Shown one piece after another: positions 39,014 through 47,874 of a stretch of DNA of 64,000 nucleotides. Origin of the DNA: Trichomonas tenax (lineage: Eukaryota; Parabasalia; Trichomonadida; Trichomonadidae); contig JALKBU010000129.1 in assembly GCA_023091735.1 (NCBI GenBank), forward strand, positions 1 to 64,000, read 5' to 3'. The notes beneath the pieces were generated by a model. It saw nothing but the letters and a program-made list of their open reading frames with translations. It made no database searches and was not told the origin of the DNA. A program made the translations under genes and the position numbers. Position 1 is the stretch's first letter; each line of letters begins with the position of its first letter.

Positions 39014-42000
39014 TTACTGAGCGTTTTGGACCTTCTCCAACTTCTTGTAGCCCTCATAACGAGACTTCATGTCGTTGACAAGCTGTGGGAACTTAGTTTC
39101 AGCCTCCTTTGGATAGATATCACGGAGAGCAGCGAATCTGTTCTCACCCTTGACGAGTGGTTCGAGGTTGTAGTCTGGCTGCTTGGAGTCGACTGTCAGT
39201 GGATGGGCCTTGGATGGGTTGTAACGGTAAAGGTTGAGGTAGCCGGACTTGAGGAGTTCCTTGCAGTGCTTTGGTGTGGAGCCGAGACCCTTCTTGATGC
39301 CGTGGTTGATGCATGGGGAGTAGTTGATGACAAGAGCTGGACCATTGTACTCCTTAGCTTCCTGGACGGCCTTAAGGCACTGAGCTGGGTCAGCAAGAAG
39401 GCATGTAGCGGCGACGTAGATGTTCTTGTATGTCATGGCGATGGCACCAAGATCCTTCTTAGCCTTTGTGTAACCAGCAGCAGAGAAGTTAGCAACAGCA
39501 CCACGGGAGGTAGCCTTAGAGCACTGACCACCTGTGTTGGAGTAAACTTCTGTATCGAAGATGACAATCTTAACGTTCTCACCAGAAGCAAGGACGTGAT
39601 CAAGGCCACCATAGCCGATATCGTAAGCCCAGCCATCACCACCGACGATCCAGACGGCCTTCTTGGCGAGGATGTCAGCCTGAGACTTGAGAGCGAACAT
39701 CTTTTCGGATGGGTTTTCGACCTTGGCGAGGAGTGGCTGGATTTTGAATGCGAGATCAGCAGACTCTTTGTCGTTGTCCCAAACCTTGAGGAGCTGTTCG
39801 AATAGATCCTTAAGCTCACCCTTAAGTTCGCCAGATTCAAGAAGGTCTGTGATGAGCTTCTTTGTTATCTTGCGGCGGGCTTCAACAGCCTTGAACATAC
39901 CGTAGCCGAACTCGGCGTTATCTTCGAAGAGAGAGTTAGCATAAGCTGGGCCATGGCCACGCTCGTTGACAGCGAATGGGTTCCATGGGAATGTAGCGGA
40001 CCAAACAAGGGAGCAGCCTGTAGCGTTAGCGAGGTAGAGCTGGTCACCATAAAGCTGTGTGAGGAGCTTATCGATAGCTGTTTCACCGCAGCCCTGGCAA
40101 GCACCGTTGAACTCAAGTAGTGGCTGGCGGAACTGAACGTTGCGGACGTTTGTTGGTGGAACAAGGTGCCCACGGTTTGGAGCAGCGCGGCAGCGGTCCC
40201 AGTTAGCACCTTCACGTTCATCGAGCTTGGCTGTGCGGTAGACCATGGAGAGAGCCTGTGTTGGGCAGGATGTGACGCAAGTAGCGCAGCCTGTGCAGTC
40301 GATTGGTGTGATCTGGATGCGGAAGTTGAAGCCTTTGATCTCCTTGCCCTTGGCCTTGAGTGTTGTCATGCCCTTTGACTCCTCTGGTGTGAGAAGGAAT
40401 GGACGGATGACAGCGTGTGGACAGACCATGGCGCATGTGTTGCACTGGATGCACTTCTTCTCGTCCCACTTTGGAACTGTTACAGCGATACCACGCTTCT
40501 CCCACTGGGATGTGCCGTTTGGAACCAGACCAATTTCGACCATCTCATCAACGGAGACTTCCTCACCCTGCTGAAGAATAGCCATGTCGCAAAGGTGGCG
40601 AATGCCTGTGTGGCGCTCCTTTGGTTCGACCTTAGCGTTAAGCCATTCGTTCTTGTTGTACTTGAACTCTTTGAGGCCCTGGAGAGCATGATCGACCATG
40701 TCCCAGTTCTTCTGGATGACCTCCTTACCCTTGCGAGCGTACTGCTTGGCGATTGACTTCTTGAGGAGAGCTAAGCATTCCTCAGCTGGAAGAACGTCTG
40801 CGAGGCCGAAAAAGACTGTCTGCATGAGCATGTTGATACGACCTGGGAGCTTGAGATCGATAGCGATTTGTGTAGCATCGATTGTGTAGAGGCGAGCATC
40901 TTTCTCAGCGAGTGTCTTACGGACGGATGCTGGGAGATCCTTGTTGAGATCAAGGTTGCCTGGGAAGTTGATGACGAAAATACCGCCCTCCTTGAGTGGC
41001 TTGAGCATATCGAACTTGTGGAGGTAGGATGGGTTGTGGCAAGCAATGTAGTCTGCGTTCTGGACGTAATATGGAGCGTTGATTGGCTTGGCACCGAAAC
41101 GAAGGTGGGATGTTGTGACACCTCCTGACTTGTGAGCATCGTAAGCGAAGTAAGCCTGGCCGTAAAGCTTTGTGTTGGAAACGATTAGTTTGATAGCCTG
41201 CTTGTTAGCACCGACTGTACCATCAGAACCGAGGCCCCAGAACATGCACTGTTTTGTACCTTCTGGAAGGTGGTCGAATGGCTTGCCGAGTGGAAGCTGT
41301 GTCTCTGGGTTGACGAGGCCGACAGTGAAGCCGTCCTTTGGTATCTCAGAGTTGAGGTTCTTGACGATAGCCTCGACGTGTACTGGAGCGAAGTCGCGGG
41401 ATGAAATACCATAGCGGCCGCCGATGATCTGGACGGAGCGCTTGCCGATGATGGATGTGGCAACATCTTCGAAGAGTGGCTCGCGTGGGCCTGTTGGATC
41501 GACAACCTTGTCAAGAACGCAAACGCGCTTGACGGAAGCTGGGATGGCCTTGTTGAACATTTCTATGGAGAATGGGCGATAAAGGTGAACCTTGACGAGG
41601 CCTGTCTTGAGCTCTGGGTGCTCTGTGACGTACTCCTCGACTGGATCACATCCAGAACCCATCATGATGATGACGTTCTCTGGATCCTTTGGACCAGCGT
41701 ACTGGTATGGTTTGTAGTAACGGCCTGTGCGGTCGCCGAGAGCCTTCATCATGTTCTCGACCTCGTAAGGGAGTGTCTGGAATGGTCGGCGAAGCTTCTC
41801 GTGCATCTGCCAGACGTATTCTGGGCCGCAGATTGTGCCGCGCTCAAATGGATGCTCTGGATTAAGAGATCGAGCACGGAACTTGGCGAGAGCCTTCTGG
41901 TCGATGAGTGGCCAGAGTGTTTCGTTGTCGAGCTCCTCGTATGTGTTGATTTCGTGGGATGTTCTGAAGCCATCGAATGTGTGGATGAATGGAAGACCTG

Positions 42001-42496
42001 TCTTGATTGATGTGAGGTGAGCGACAGCAGCGAGATCGTGAGCCTCCTGGACCCCGTTGGAGAAGAGGATCGGGACGCCTGTAGCACGGCAAGCGTAGAT
42101 ATCGCCGTGATCGTTGTAGATTGAAAGGGAAGATGTAGCAATGCAACGAGCAGCGATGTGGAAGACAGCTGGGCAGTATTCACCAGCGATCTTGTACATG
42201 TCTGGGATCATGAGGAGGGCACCTTGTGAAGCTGTGAATGTAGAGCAGAGAGTACCGACAGCTGTTGCGCCGTGGACGGCAGCAGCAGCACCACCTTCAG
42301 ACTGGAGCATGGCCATGTGGACCTGGTTGCCCCAGATGTTCTTGCGACCCTGGGCTATCCAGGCATCGACAAGTTCACCCATTGTTGTTGCTGGTGTGAT
42401 TGGGTAGATGAATGATGTTTCTGTGAGCTGGTAAGCAACAGATGTAGCAGCTGTGTTACCATCTCCTGGAATTCTCTTGCCAAAGTTGCGAAGCAT
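39014..42496 (-). CDS. PFO: Hydrogenosomal pyruvate:ferredoxin oxidoreductase
   Basis: A 1160-residue homodimeric-type PFOR that oxidises pyruvate to acetyl-CoA and CO2 and reduces ferredoxin. The N-terminus MLRNF is a short hydrogenosomal presequence of the trichomonad type. Seen in order: YPITPATTMGELVD (pyrimidine-binding domain), a central EKR-type region, two 4Fe-4S motifs (KCIQCNTCAMVCP near 680, DCTGCATCVTSCP near 735), CQGCGE near 800, and the TPP-binding GDGWAYDIGYGG (near 955) with SNTGGQCSKAT. The length matches trichomonad PFORs. Codons are strongly biased to C- and G-ending forms, unlike the neighbours, as expected for a very highly expressed gene; this bias also creates long meaningless open frames on the opposite strand. 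An initiator-like TCATTTTA lies about 20 bp upstream. Confidence 0.98.
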   Translation of the reverse strand: MLRNFGKRIPGDGNTAATSVAYQLTETSFIYPITPATTMGELVDAWIAQGRKNIWGNQVHMAMLQSEGGAAAAVHGATAVGTLCSTFTASQGALLMIPDMYKIAGEYCPAVFHIAARCIATSSLSIYNDHGDIYACRATGVPILFSNGVQEAHDLAAVAHLTSIKTGLPFIHTFDGFRTSHEINTYEELDNETLWPLIDQKALAKFRARSLNPEHPFERGTICGPEYVWQMHEKLRRPFQTLPYEVENMMKALGDRTGRYYKPYQYAGPKDPENVIIMMGSGCDPVEEYVTEHPELKTGLVKVHLYRPFSIEMFNKAIPASVKRVCVLDKVVDPTGPREPLFEDVATSIIGKRSVQIIGGRYGISSRDFAPVHVEAIVKNLNSEIPKDGFTVGLVNPETQLPLGKPFDHLPEGTKQCMFWGLGSDGTVGANKQAIKLIVSNTKLYGQAYFAYDAHKSGGVTTSHLRFGAKPINAPYYVQNADYIACHNPSYLHKFDMLKPLKEGGIFVINFPGNLDLNKDLPASVRKTLAEKDARLYTIDATQIAIDLKLPGRINMLMQTVFFGLADVLPAEECLALLKKSIAKQYARKGKEVIQKNWDMVDHALQGLKEFKYNKNEWLNAKVEPKERHTGIRHLCDMAILQQGEEVSVDEMVEIGLVPNGTSQWEKRGIAVTVPKWDEKKCIQCNTCAMVCPHAVIRPFLLTPEESKGMTTLKAKGKEIKGFNFRIQITPIDCTGCATCVTSCPTQALSMVYRTAKLDEREGANWDRCRAAPNRGHLVPPTNVRNVQFRQPLLEFNGACQGCGETAIDKLLTQLYGDQLYLANATGCSLVWSATFPWNPFAVNERGHGPAYANSLFEDNAEFGYGMFKAVEARRKITKKLITDLLESGELKGELKDLFEQLLKVWDNDKESADLAFKIQPLLAKVENPSEKMFALKSQADILAKKAVWIVGGDGWAYDIGYGGLDHVLASGENVKIVIFDTEVYSNTGGQCSKATSRGAVANFSAAGYTKAKKDLGAIAMTYKNIYVAATCLLADPAQCLKAVQEAKEYNGPALVINYSPCINHGIKKGLGSTPKHCKELLKSGYLNLYRYNPSKAHPLTVDSKQPDYNLEPLVKGENRFAALRDIYPKEAETKFPQLVNDMKSRYEGYKKLEKVQNAQ

Positions 42497-44220
42497 TCAG
42501 AGTTCGAAAATAAAATGATATGAACAGTTGCCCCACAATTATTTAGACAATTCGTTTTCATAAATTTTTCAGAGGGAGATGGTAACTACTCTCAAATTTT
42601 GTGAGTGAGATATAGCAAATTCAATGAATTTTTTACTTTGGTCGTTTTCGGCCATTTCCTATATAATTCGGATCTACACCATGATCTTAACAATTATAAT
42701 GTTGTGGCTTTAATGCCATTAATATTTATTTTTCCCGATAAATATGCTGTTTTCATTGGATATTTTGATTTAGTATACAATAGGGATTACAATAAAGAAT
42801 TTCCAACAATTAACTTTCAAAATTGATAATTGTTAAAAATCACTCTCTAGACATCAATAAAATATATCTTTTTAATGCCCATTAAAACTATTCACAAATT
42901 AGATAGCGTTTTCTCTCAAATATTGGACATTCATATGTGGAAACTTTAACATTAGCTACAAAAAGAAGAGTTGATGTTGATTTGTTGAATAAAGAAAACG
43001 ATTTTCTGTTACCGATCGTTTTTTTCTTGATGGGTGAAATTGAATACTATAAAGTGTCAATAAAAAGAATCCTCCTTTCATCGAATATAGACTTCATTTG
43101 GTCCATAAAGCTTATATTCTTAATTAAAACATAACTGCCTCAAAGAACCGAGTTTCTGTCATGTAAATTGCTATAACTTTTTCTTTAAATTCTTTTACCA
43201 GTCAATTAACTATATAAATACCAATAATTTTTTCAAATCAAAATCAACTTTTGTAATAAATACCATTTTGTCTTGTAAACACAAATCTTACCCCGCCACT
43301 TTCTTGGCATCACTATTAATTACATACATTTTAATATCGAAATTTAAAATAAAATTTGGTATTTATTTGTCATGTCAAAGATCGATACAATAAAATTGAT
43401 TTAATGATGGATTTGACTAATTAAAGCATATTTTAAATCTAAATTTATAATAAAAATTTATTTCGGATATTGACCAAAGTGATCGTTTTTTGAAATGTAT
43501 TCTCATTTTTTCTTGGGTAAATATTCTAATTTGTTTCCCGTACATATCACCCAAAAAGTTTTTAAATTATAACATGCATTGTTTAGTGTATTATTCAGCG
43601 CAATATTTCATGTTTATTTATGATTTTTTCCGATTCTTTCTCAGATTATTGACTGTTTTGGAGGCCATTAATATGATAAACAGACAGCCTTTAGGAGGTT
43701 TTTGTTGATTGCAATGTGCTCATATGCAGCATTCATTGCAAAGTTCCGATTATAATTTTGATATACTTTTTTCACCGCTATAATGGCGATATCTTTAAAG
43801 ATTTAATTGGAGGAGGCCCTGCCATATACTATCTATGGAGTAATTTTGTTTATCAAAATGATTTTATAAATAAACAACCATAAAGCAACGAGAGTATGAA
43901 AATCTCTTTTTCTATCTCATGTGATATCCACCATGAAATAGATCAGCTCCAATTGTTTAATAAAATTATTTTTATGATATATTTTGGGGCTGTTAAGTCT
44001 TATATTTTATGATTGTGTTCAACTGTTGTATGGCAATTGATTCATAATAGCAATGAGGTTCATTAACATGTTACATTTTTAACTACTATATCATCAGCAA
44101 TAAGCGATGCTGAAAATCAGAATTTCTGTATAAAGCTATGCAGAGAATTACATTTTAAAGGTATTTTGGCTCAAAGACAAAAACATGTCATATCTTTTAA
44201 TGAAGTTAGCTGAGCATTGA
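42497..44220. other. Intergenic desert after PFOR promoter
   Basis: About 1.7 kb, AT-rich, with only short frames without domains. TGTCATGTAA occurs at 43157-43166 and TGTCTTGTAA at 43269-43278, with no gene behind them. No RNA gene was recognised. Confidence 0.45.
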
Positions 44221-45022
44221 ATTAAGTTACATTGGTGAACTAGCATCAGTTGAGCTACCCAAGGCAGTCTATTCTTTTAGTCTCTGGGGAGCACAAGGTG
44301 GAGCATTGCAATCACACGTTCCTGGAAAGGGTGCCTTCAGCAAATGCATACACGAATTTCGCTATAATATAAAAGTATATGTATATGTTGGTCAACAAGG
44401 CAAATGTGCCAATTATAATCCGATAACAACTATTTATCAGGGAGGAAATAATGCAATTGCTAAAGCTCGAACAATATCATGTACTAGAGGAGGAGCCTCC
44501 TTCATTTTGCTATCGAACAACACTGAAAATGCATTGATTGCACCTGGTGCAGGTGGTGGTTCGGGTGACCTCCTTCCTGGTGGTTAAGGCGGTCCTAATG
44601 CCTCATTCTATGATCCAGGTAAACATGGATTAGGTGCAACAACCACTGGCCCAGGAACTGGTGGTTATTATCCCGGTAATCCTGTTCGAAACTATTCTCC
44701 ATGTCAAGCTGAATCGGGTTCAAGATTCAAAGGTGGTAATGCTTGTGCATCTGCTGAAGGTTCAGCTGGTGGGGGAGGATCTGGTTCTTTTGGAGGCGGA
44801 GGCTCTGCTGACAATATGGGAGGTGGTGGTGGAAGTAGCTATGCTTTACATCCTCATCTCAGTGTTTTATTGAATGGGAACGAAACATTCAAGAGTCCAG
44901 CAGGAATCGATGAAGATGGACACATTGGGGATGGCTTTATCAGAATCGAAAAGATATCTGATGTATTTGCTACAGATTCTTATGTTCATCTAATGTATTA
45001 TTTTGTGGTTTTCATGATTTGA
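44221..45022 (+). pseudogene. Glycine-rich surface/secreted protein gene with one in-frame stop
   Basis: The frame shows ELASVELPKAVYSFSLWGAQG, then VYVGQQGK, then RTISCTRGGASFI and APGAGGGSG, the pattern of the glycine-rich repeat domain found in trichomonad GRPs and in ALK-like receptors. A TAA at 44585 sits between GG and GG; the same frame then continues through several Gly-rich blocks to a stop at 45020-45022, ending in a hydrophobic run (MYYFVVFMI). A one-base change of a Gln, Glu or Lys codon would explain the stop. The 5' end lacks an ATG and signal peptide (a TAG lies just upstream), so the gene also looks truncated. The family call is good; function is unknown. Confidence 0.65.
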
Positions 45023-45720
45023 TACACTGAAAGTTTTTAAAGAAATTGATTTTTTAGATTTTAAGACTAAACAAGATATTTATTCATGAATAAATATTCA
45101 TCTTTGTTTCATGATATTACTGAAAGCATTGAATATCTAAATCGCAATATTTGGAAGCATAAAGAAATGTAGTGCGTCCATATATTTTTTAAGAACTCAA
45201 TAGAAAAACAATCAAAATTGTTGTGATTCTCGAATTGTTACCAATCAATGTTGCAGCTCAATGATTATATATGTTTCCATCAACATCTGTTGCATAGGTA
45301 ATATAACCAATTGGATGAAAATGTTAAATATGTCATATAGCATCAAATAATGAACTTCGAGAAAGCAGTGAATCATGACTAAACAATTGATTAAAGAACA
45401 CAATTTAAAAAGATGTATTTCAATGAAATATCAATCAGCTAGGTGGAATGGATTGTTTTGGTTATTAATCCTAATGAATTTCTTTATTATTACTTTGAAT
45501 GGGAAAGAATTTCATGAATAGATTGCAGCACCTCATATCTTTAACATCTTGACTTCAAATTCATTGATATGATGAAGCAGAAAGCATCAAATGGATCTAT
45601 ATAGACTGTGTTACTAAATTACATAAAATCAAATAACAAAATTCATTATGTCATGAAATGAAGATGCAATTTTGATTTTTGACAATTTGAAATTTACAAT
45701 CGACAAAAAATAAAAAAGAT
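45023..45720. other. Intergenic region before the Atg101-like gene
   Basis: About 700 bp, AT-rich, with no gene on either strand. The small frames at 45629-45854 (minus) are overlaps with the opposite strand of the next gene. Confidence 0.5.
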
Positions 45721-45731
45721 AAAAAAGTGCC
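45721..45731 (+). promoter_or_regulatory. AAAAAAGTGCC element just before the ATG
   Basis: AAAAAAGTGCC ends 3 bp before the ATG of the Atg101-like gene. The same motif occurs before the genes at 59202 (minus) and 63211, and in reverse before 24906 and 49656 (minus). Confidence 0.4.
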
Positions 45732-45734
45732 ATA

Positions 45735-46307
45735 ATGACAACGAAACCAACTGAGCACCAACTGGACCCAATAAGTATAAGTCCGGACCAGTTTTTGGAC
45801 TGCGCCAAGGCAATAATCCACACAATCCTGTTTCATCGCGCTATTGATACACAAGTTGTCCCCAAATCAGTTGTTATTTCCGGCGTAGACATCGCTTATG
45901 CAAGCGCTGAGACGCCAGAAAGTGCCGAAAATATCCACAAAAGACTTTTACCAATGCAGGATGCAGTTTTTGGCGGATTACAAAATACATGGATAATTTT
46001 AACGCTTGCATACAGTACTCCTGTAAAGGGATGGTTCAAGGATGTCCAGTCTTCGCAAATTTGGGAGCGCTGGTCTATTCCGTTCCAATTCCAAACTTTA
46101 ACAGCGAAAGATGTTCGTTTTTCAATGTTTCACACTATCACACAGATCACGCAGAAAGCCAATAGCTGCAATGTCGCAATGAGACCTGCTGAAGGATCAA
46201 CATTCCAATATTCGCTGAATTTACCGACAGATAAAGGCCCAGAAACAGCCGAGTTGATGAACTTGGTTAAGAAGATTGTGAAAACGCCCGCATTTTTGTT
46301 CCAATGA
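45735..46307 (+). CDS. ATG101: Atg101-like HORMA protein of the autophagy-initiation complex
   Basis: A 190-residue protein. It opens with KAIIHTILFHRAI (residues 24-36), which matches the Atg101 signature (V/I-L/I-HTVLLHR) in place and wording. Further on it has KGWF in the position of the WF-finger and IWERWSIPFQ where the family has PWEVWTVKVH. It ends with a helical ELMNLVKKI tail like the C-terminal helix of Atg101. The length (human about 218) agrees. Atg101 pairs with Atg13 through their HORMA folds to stabilise the Atg1/ULK1 complex at autophagosome formation sites; the WF-finger recruits downstream factors. The start is fixed by the AAAAAAGTGCC element directly upstream. The match is by eye, so another HORMA protein cannot be fully excluded. 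Confidence 0.75.
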   Translation: MTTKPTEHQLDPISISPDQFLDCAKAIIHTILFHRAIDTQVVPKSVVISGVDIAYASAETPESAENIHKRLLPMQDAVFGGLQNTWIILTLAYSTPVKGWFKDVQSSQIWERWSIPFQFQTLTAKDVRFSMFHTITQITQKANSCNVAMRPAEGSTFQYSLNLPTDKGPETAELMNLVKKIVKTPAFLFQ

Positions 46308-46568
46308 AATTAATTCAATAATATCTTCATGTTTGTAAAATAATCATTATAAAATCACCATCTAGTACACTGTATGTTCAACCAATAAAGTTTTGGGACT
46401 ATAATATAATTTCAAATTTGATAAAGCAAAATGTTAAAATATCAACAAGCTTAATGATATATTTAGGATGATGTTAGTATATGCAAATACTTGAAATTGC
46501 TCTATAATAAAATTAAATATAATAATTTTTTTGAGAAATAACTATAGTTTATTACAAACAAACAGAAC

Positions 46569-47792
46569 CTAAAAGTAGTTTCTCCTCCAAGCTTTTGTCC
46601 GCAATGCAATTAGTCCAAGTTCAATCATATCAATAGCTCTTGTCACATTAATTTTTTCACCGATACCTGTGATATGTGATGTTTTGAATTCTCTCCAATG
46701 CAAACTGAAAACGTGGCATGCAGAAGCGAAGAATGCAATAGAGAAGTCAGGATGGTATGTGCAAGGAATGACTAAAACGCCATTTTCCTTCATAAACATG
46801 CATTTAACGATGTTTGAACCTATTGGGGCAAAAACAAATTTTGCAGTGGACCACACTTTCGCAGCAGAAGCTAATGTTGCTGTTTCTGTATCATTGATGT
46901 AGTCCCATTCAATTGCAGGGAACCTCTTCTTTGCCATATCAATAATTACGTCTAAATTATGAATTGATCTCGGTCTGTACATCTTTCTATTTGTGAAGAA
47001 GTACTTTGTAGCCTTGATGTCAGCGAGGTGATAGTGATGCTCAAACAGCTTCTTTAGCTTAAGAGTTGGAATTCCGTAATAATTAAGATAAATTTGGGGA
47101 TCTGTGAGAGTATATATCTTATCGACTGATATCCACTGTCCCGACCTCAATGTCACTCTCCTCTCTTGCGGAATATTGATTAAATCAAAGAATTCATCTA
47201 AAACGCTGATTAATCCTGTCCTTAACACACAGGCAGAACTCAGTATATCCTCTGGCATCATAAGCATTGGTTGCATGATATCTTCAACTGCATGGCCGAA
47301 TAAACGACATTCATCATAGCCATGGACTATCAATGCCTGCACGTGACCAATGACTTTTCCTTTGTACTCTTGGAATCTCTCGGAGTTTTCCCATCTTTGG
47401 TAATATTTCATTGAATAAAATTTATTATCGAAGAAAATTCCGCCTATTCCATTGATATATACTCTGTACATCTCGATGTAAGTGCAGTTAATGAAGTTAT
47501 AAATGTTGTTATAGTGTCTTGTTTCATTCAATAAATCCATGTGAAGATAATAAATGTAGCCTCCCTCTAAAACGTATTTATGAAGTTCACTGTATGCCAA
47601 ATGTTCGCCCGGAATCTCATAAATATGCTCTCTTACTATTAAATTTTCCATTGGTTTCCACCAGAATGGTTTAAAGTGGAGAGGAATAGGTTTAACTTCA
47701 TCTTTATCGTATTTGTAATAAATCTCTATGATAATATGCGATGCAAAAAGAGGAATGATAAATGTTATAACTTGAAGAATTGTCTTTATCAT
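46569..47792 (-). CDS. GT61/DUF563 glycosyltransferase, type II membrane protein
   Basis: A 407-residue protein with an N-terminal signal anchor (about residues 3-24) and a luminal catalytic domain. Family features: GHVQALIVHGYDECRLFGHAVEDI (the first block, here with GHAVEDI where GT61 has GHW..E), then YFFTNRKMYRPRSIHN (Arg-rich block after a strand), and KFVFAPIGSNIVKCMFMKENG (equivalent to the GxHGAxLxNxLFM loop). It should transfer a sugar to surface or secreted glycans in the Golgi. The start follows an initiator-like TCATTTT directly before the ATG. It lies near a second, frameshifted relative (50811-52006), and a third, more distant one is at 1293-2705. Confidence 0.78.
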   Translation of the reverse strand: MIKTILQVITFIIPLFASHIIIEIYYKYDKDEVKPIPLHFKPFWWKPMENLIVREHIYEIPGEHLAYSELHKYVLEGGYIYYLHMDLLNETRHYNNIYNFINCTYIEMYRVYINGIGGIFFDNKFYSMKYYQRWENSERFQEYKGKVIGHVQALIVHGYDECRLFGHAVEDIMQPMLMMPEDILSSACVLRTGLISVLDEFFDLINIPQERRVTLRSGQWISVDKIYTLTDPQIYLNYYGIPTLKLKKLFEHHYHLADIKATKYFFTNRKMYRPRSIHNLDVIIDMAKKRFPAIEWDYINDTETATLASAAKVWSTAKFVFAPIGSNIVKCMFMKENGVLVIPCTYHPDFSIAFFASACHVFSLHWREFKTSHITGIGEKINVTRAIDMIELGLIALRTKAWRRNYF

Positions 47793-47874
47793 AAAATGAT
47801 TTTATTTTTTACAAAAAACCGACAGCTGTTAGCTACTTATAAATAAGAAACAAGAAAAAAAAATTTAAGAAAAA

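Noticed and set aside
39026..42407. Long open frames on the plus strand opposite PFOR (up to about 260 codons)
   Set aside because: They arise from the strong codon bias of PFOR on the other strand. They show no domain, and composition is that of an antisense shadow.
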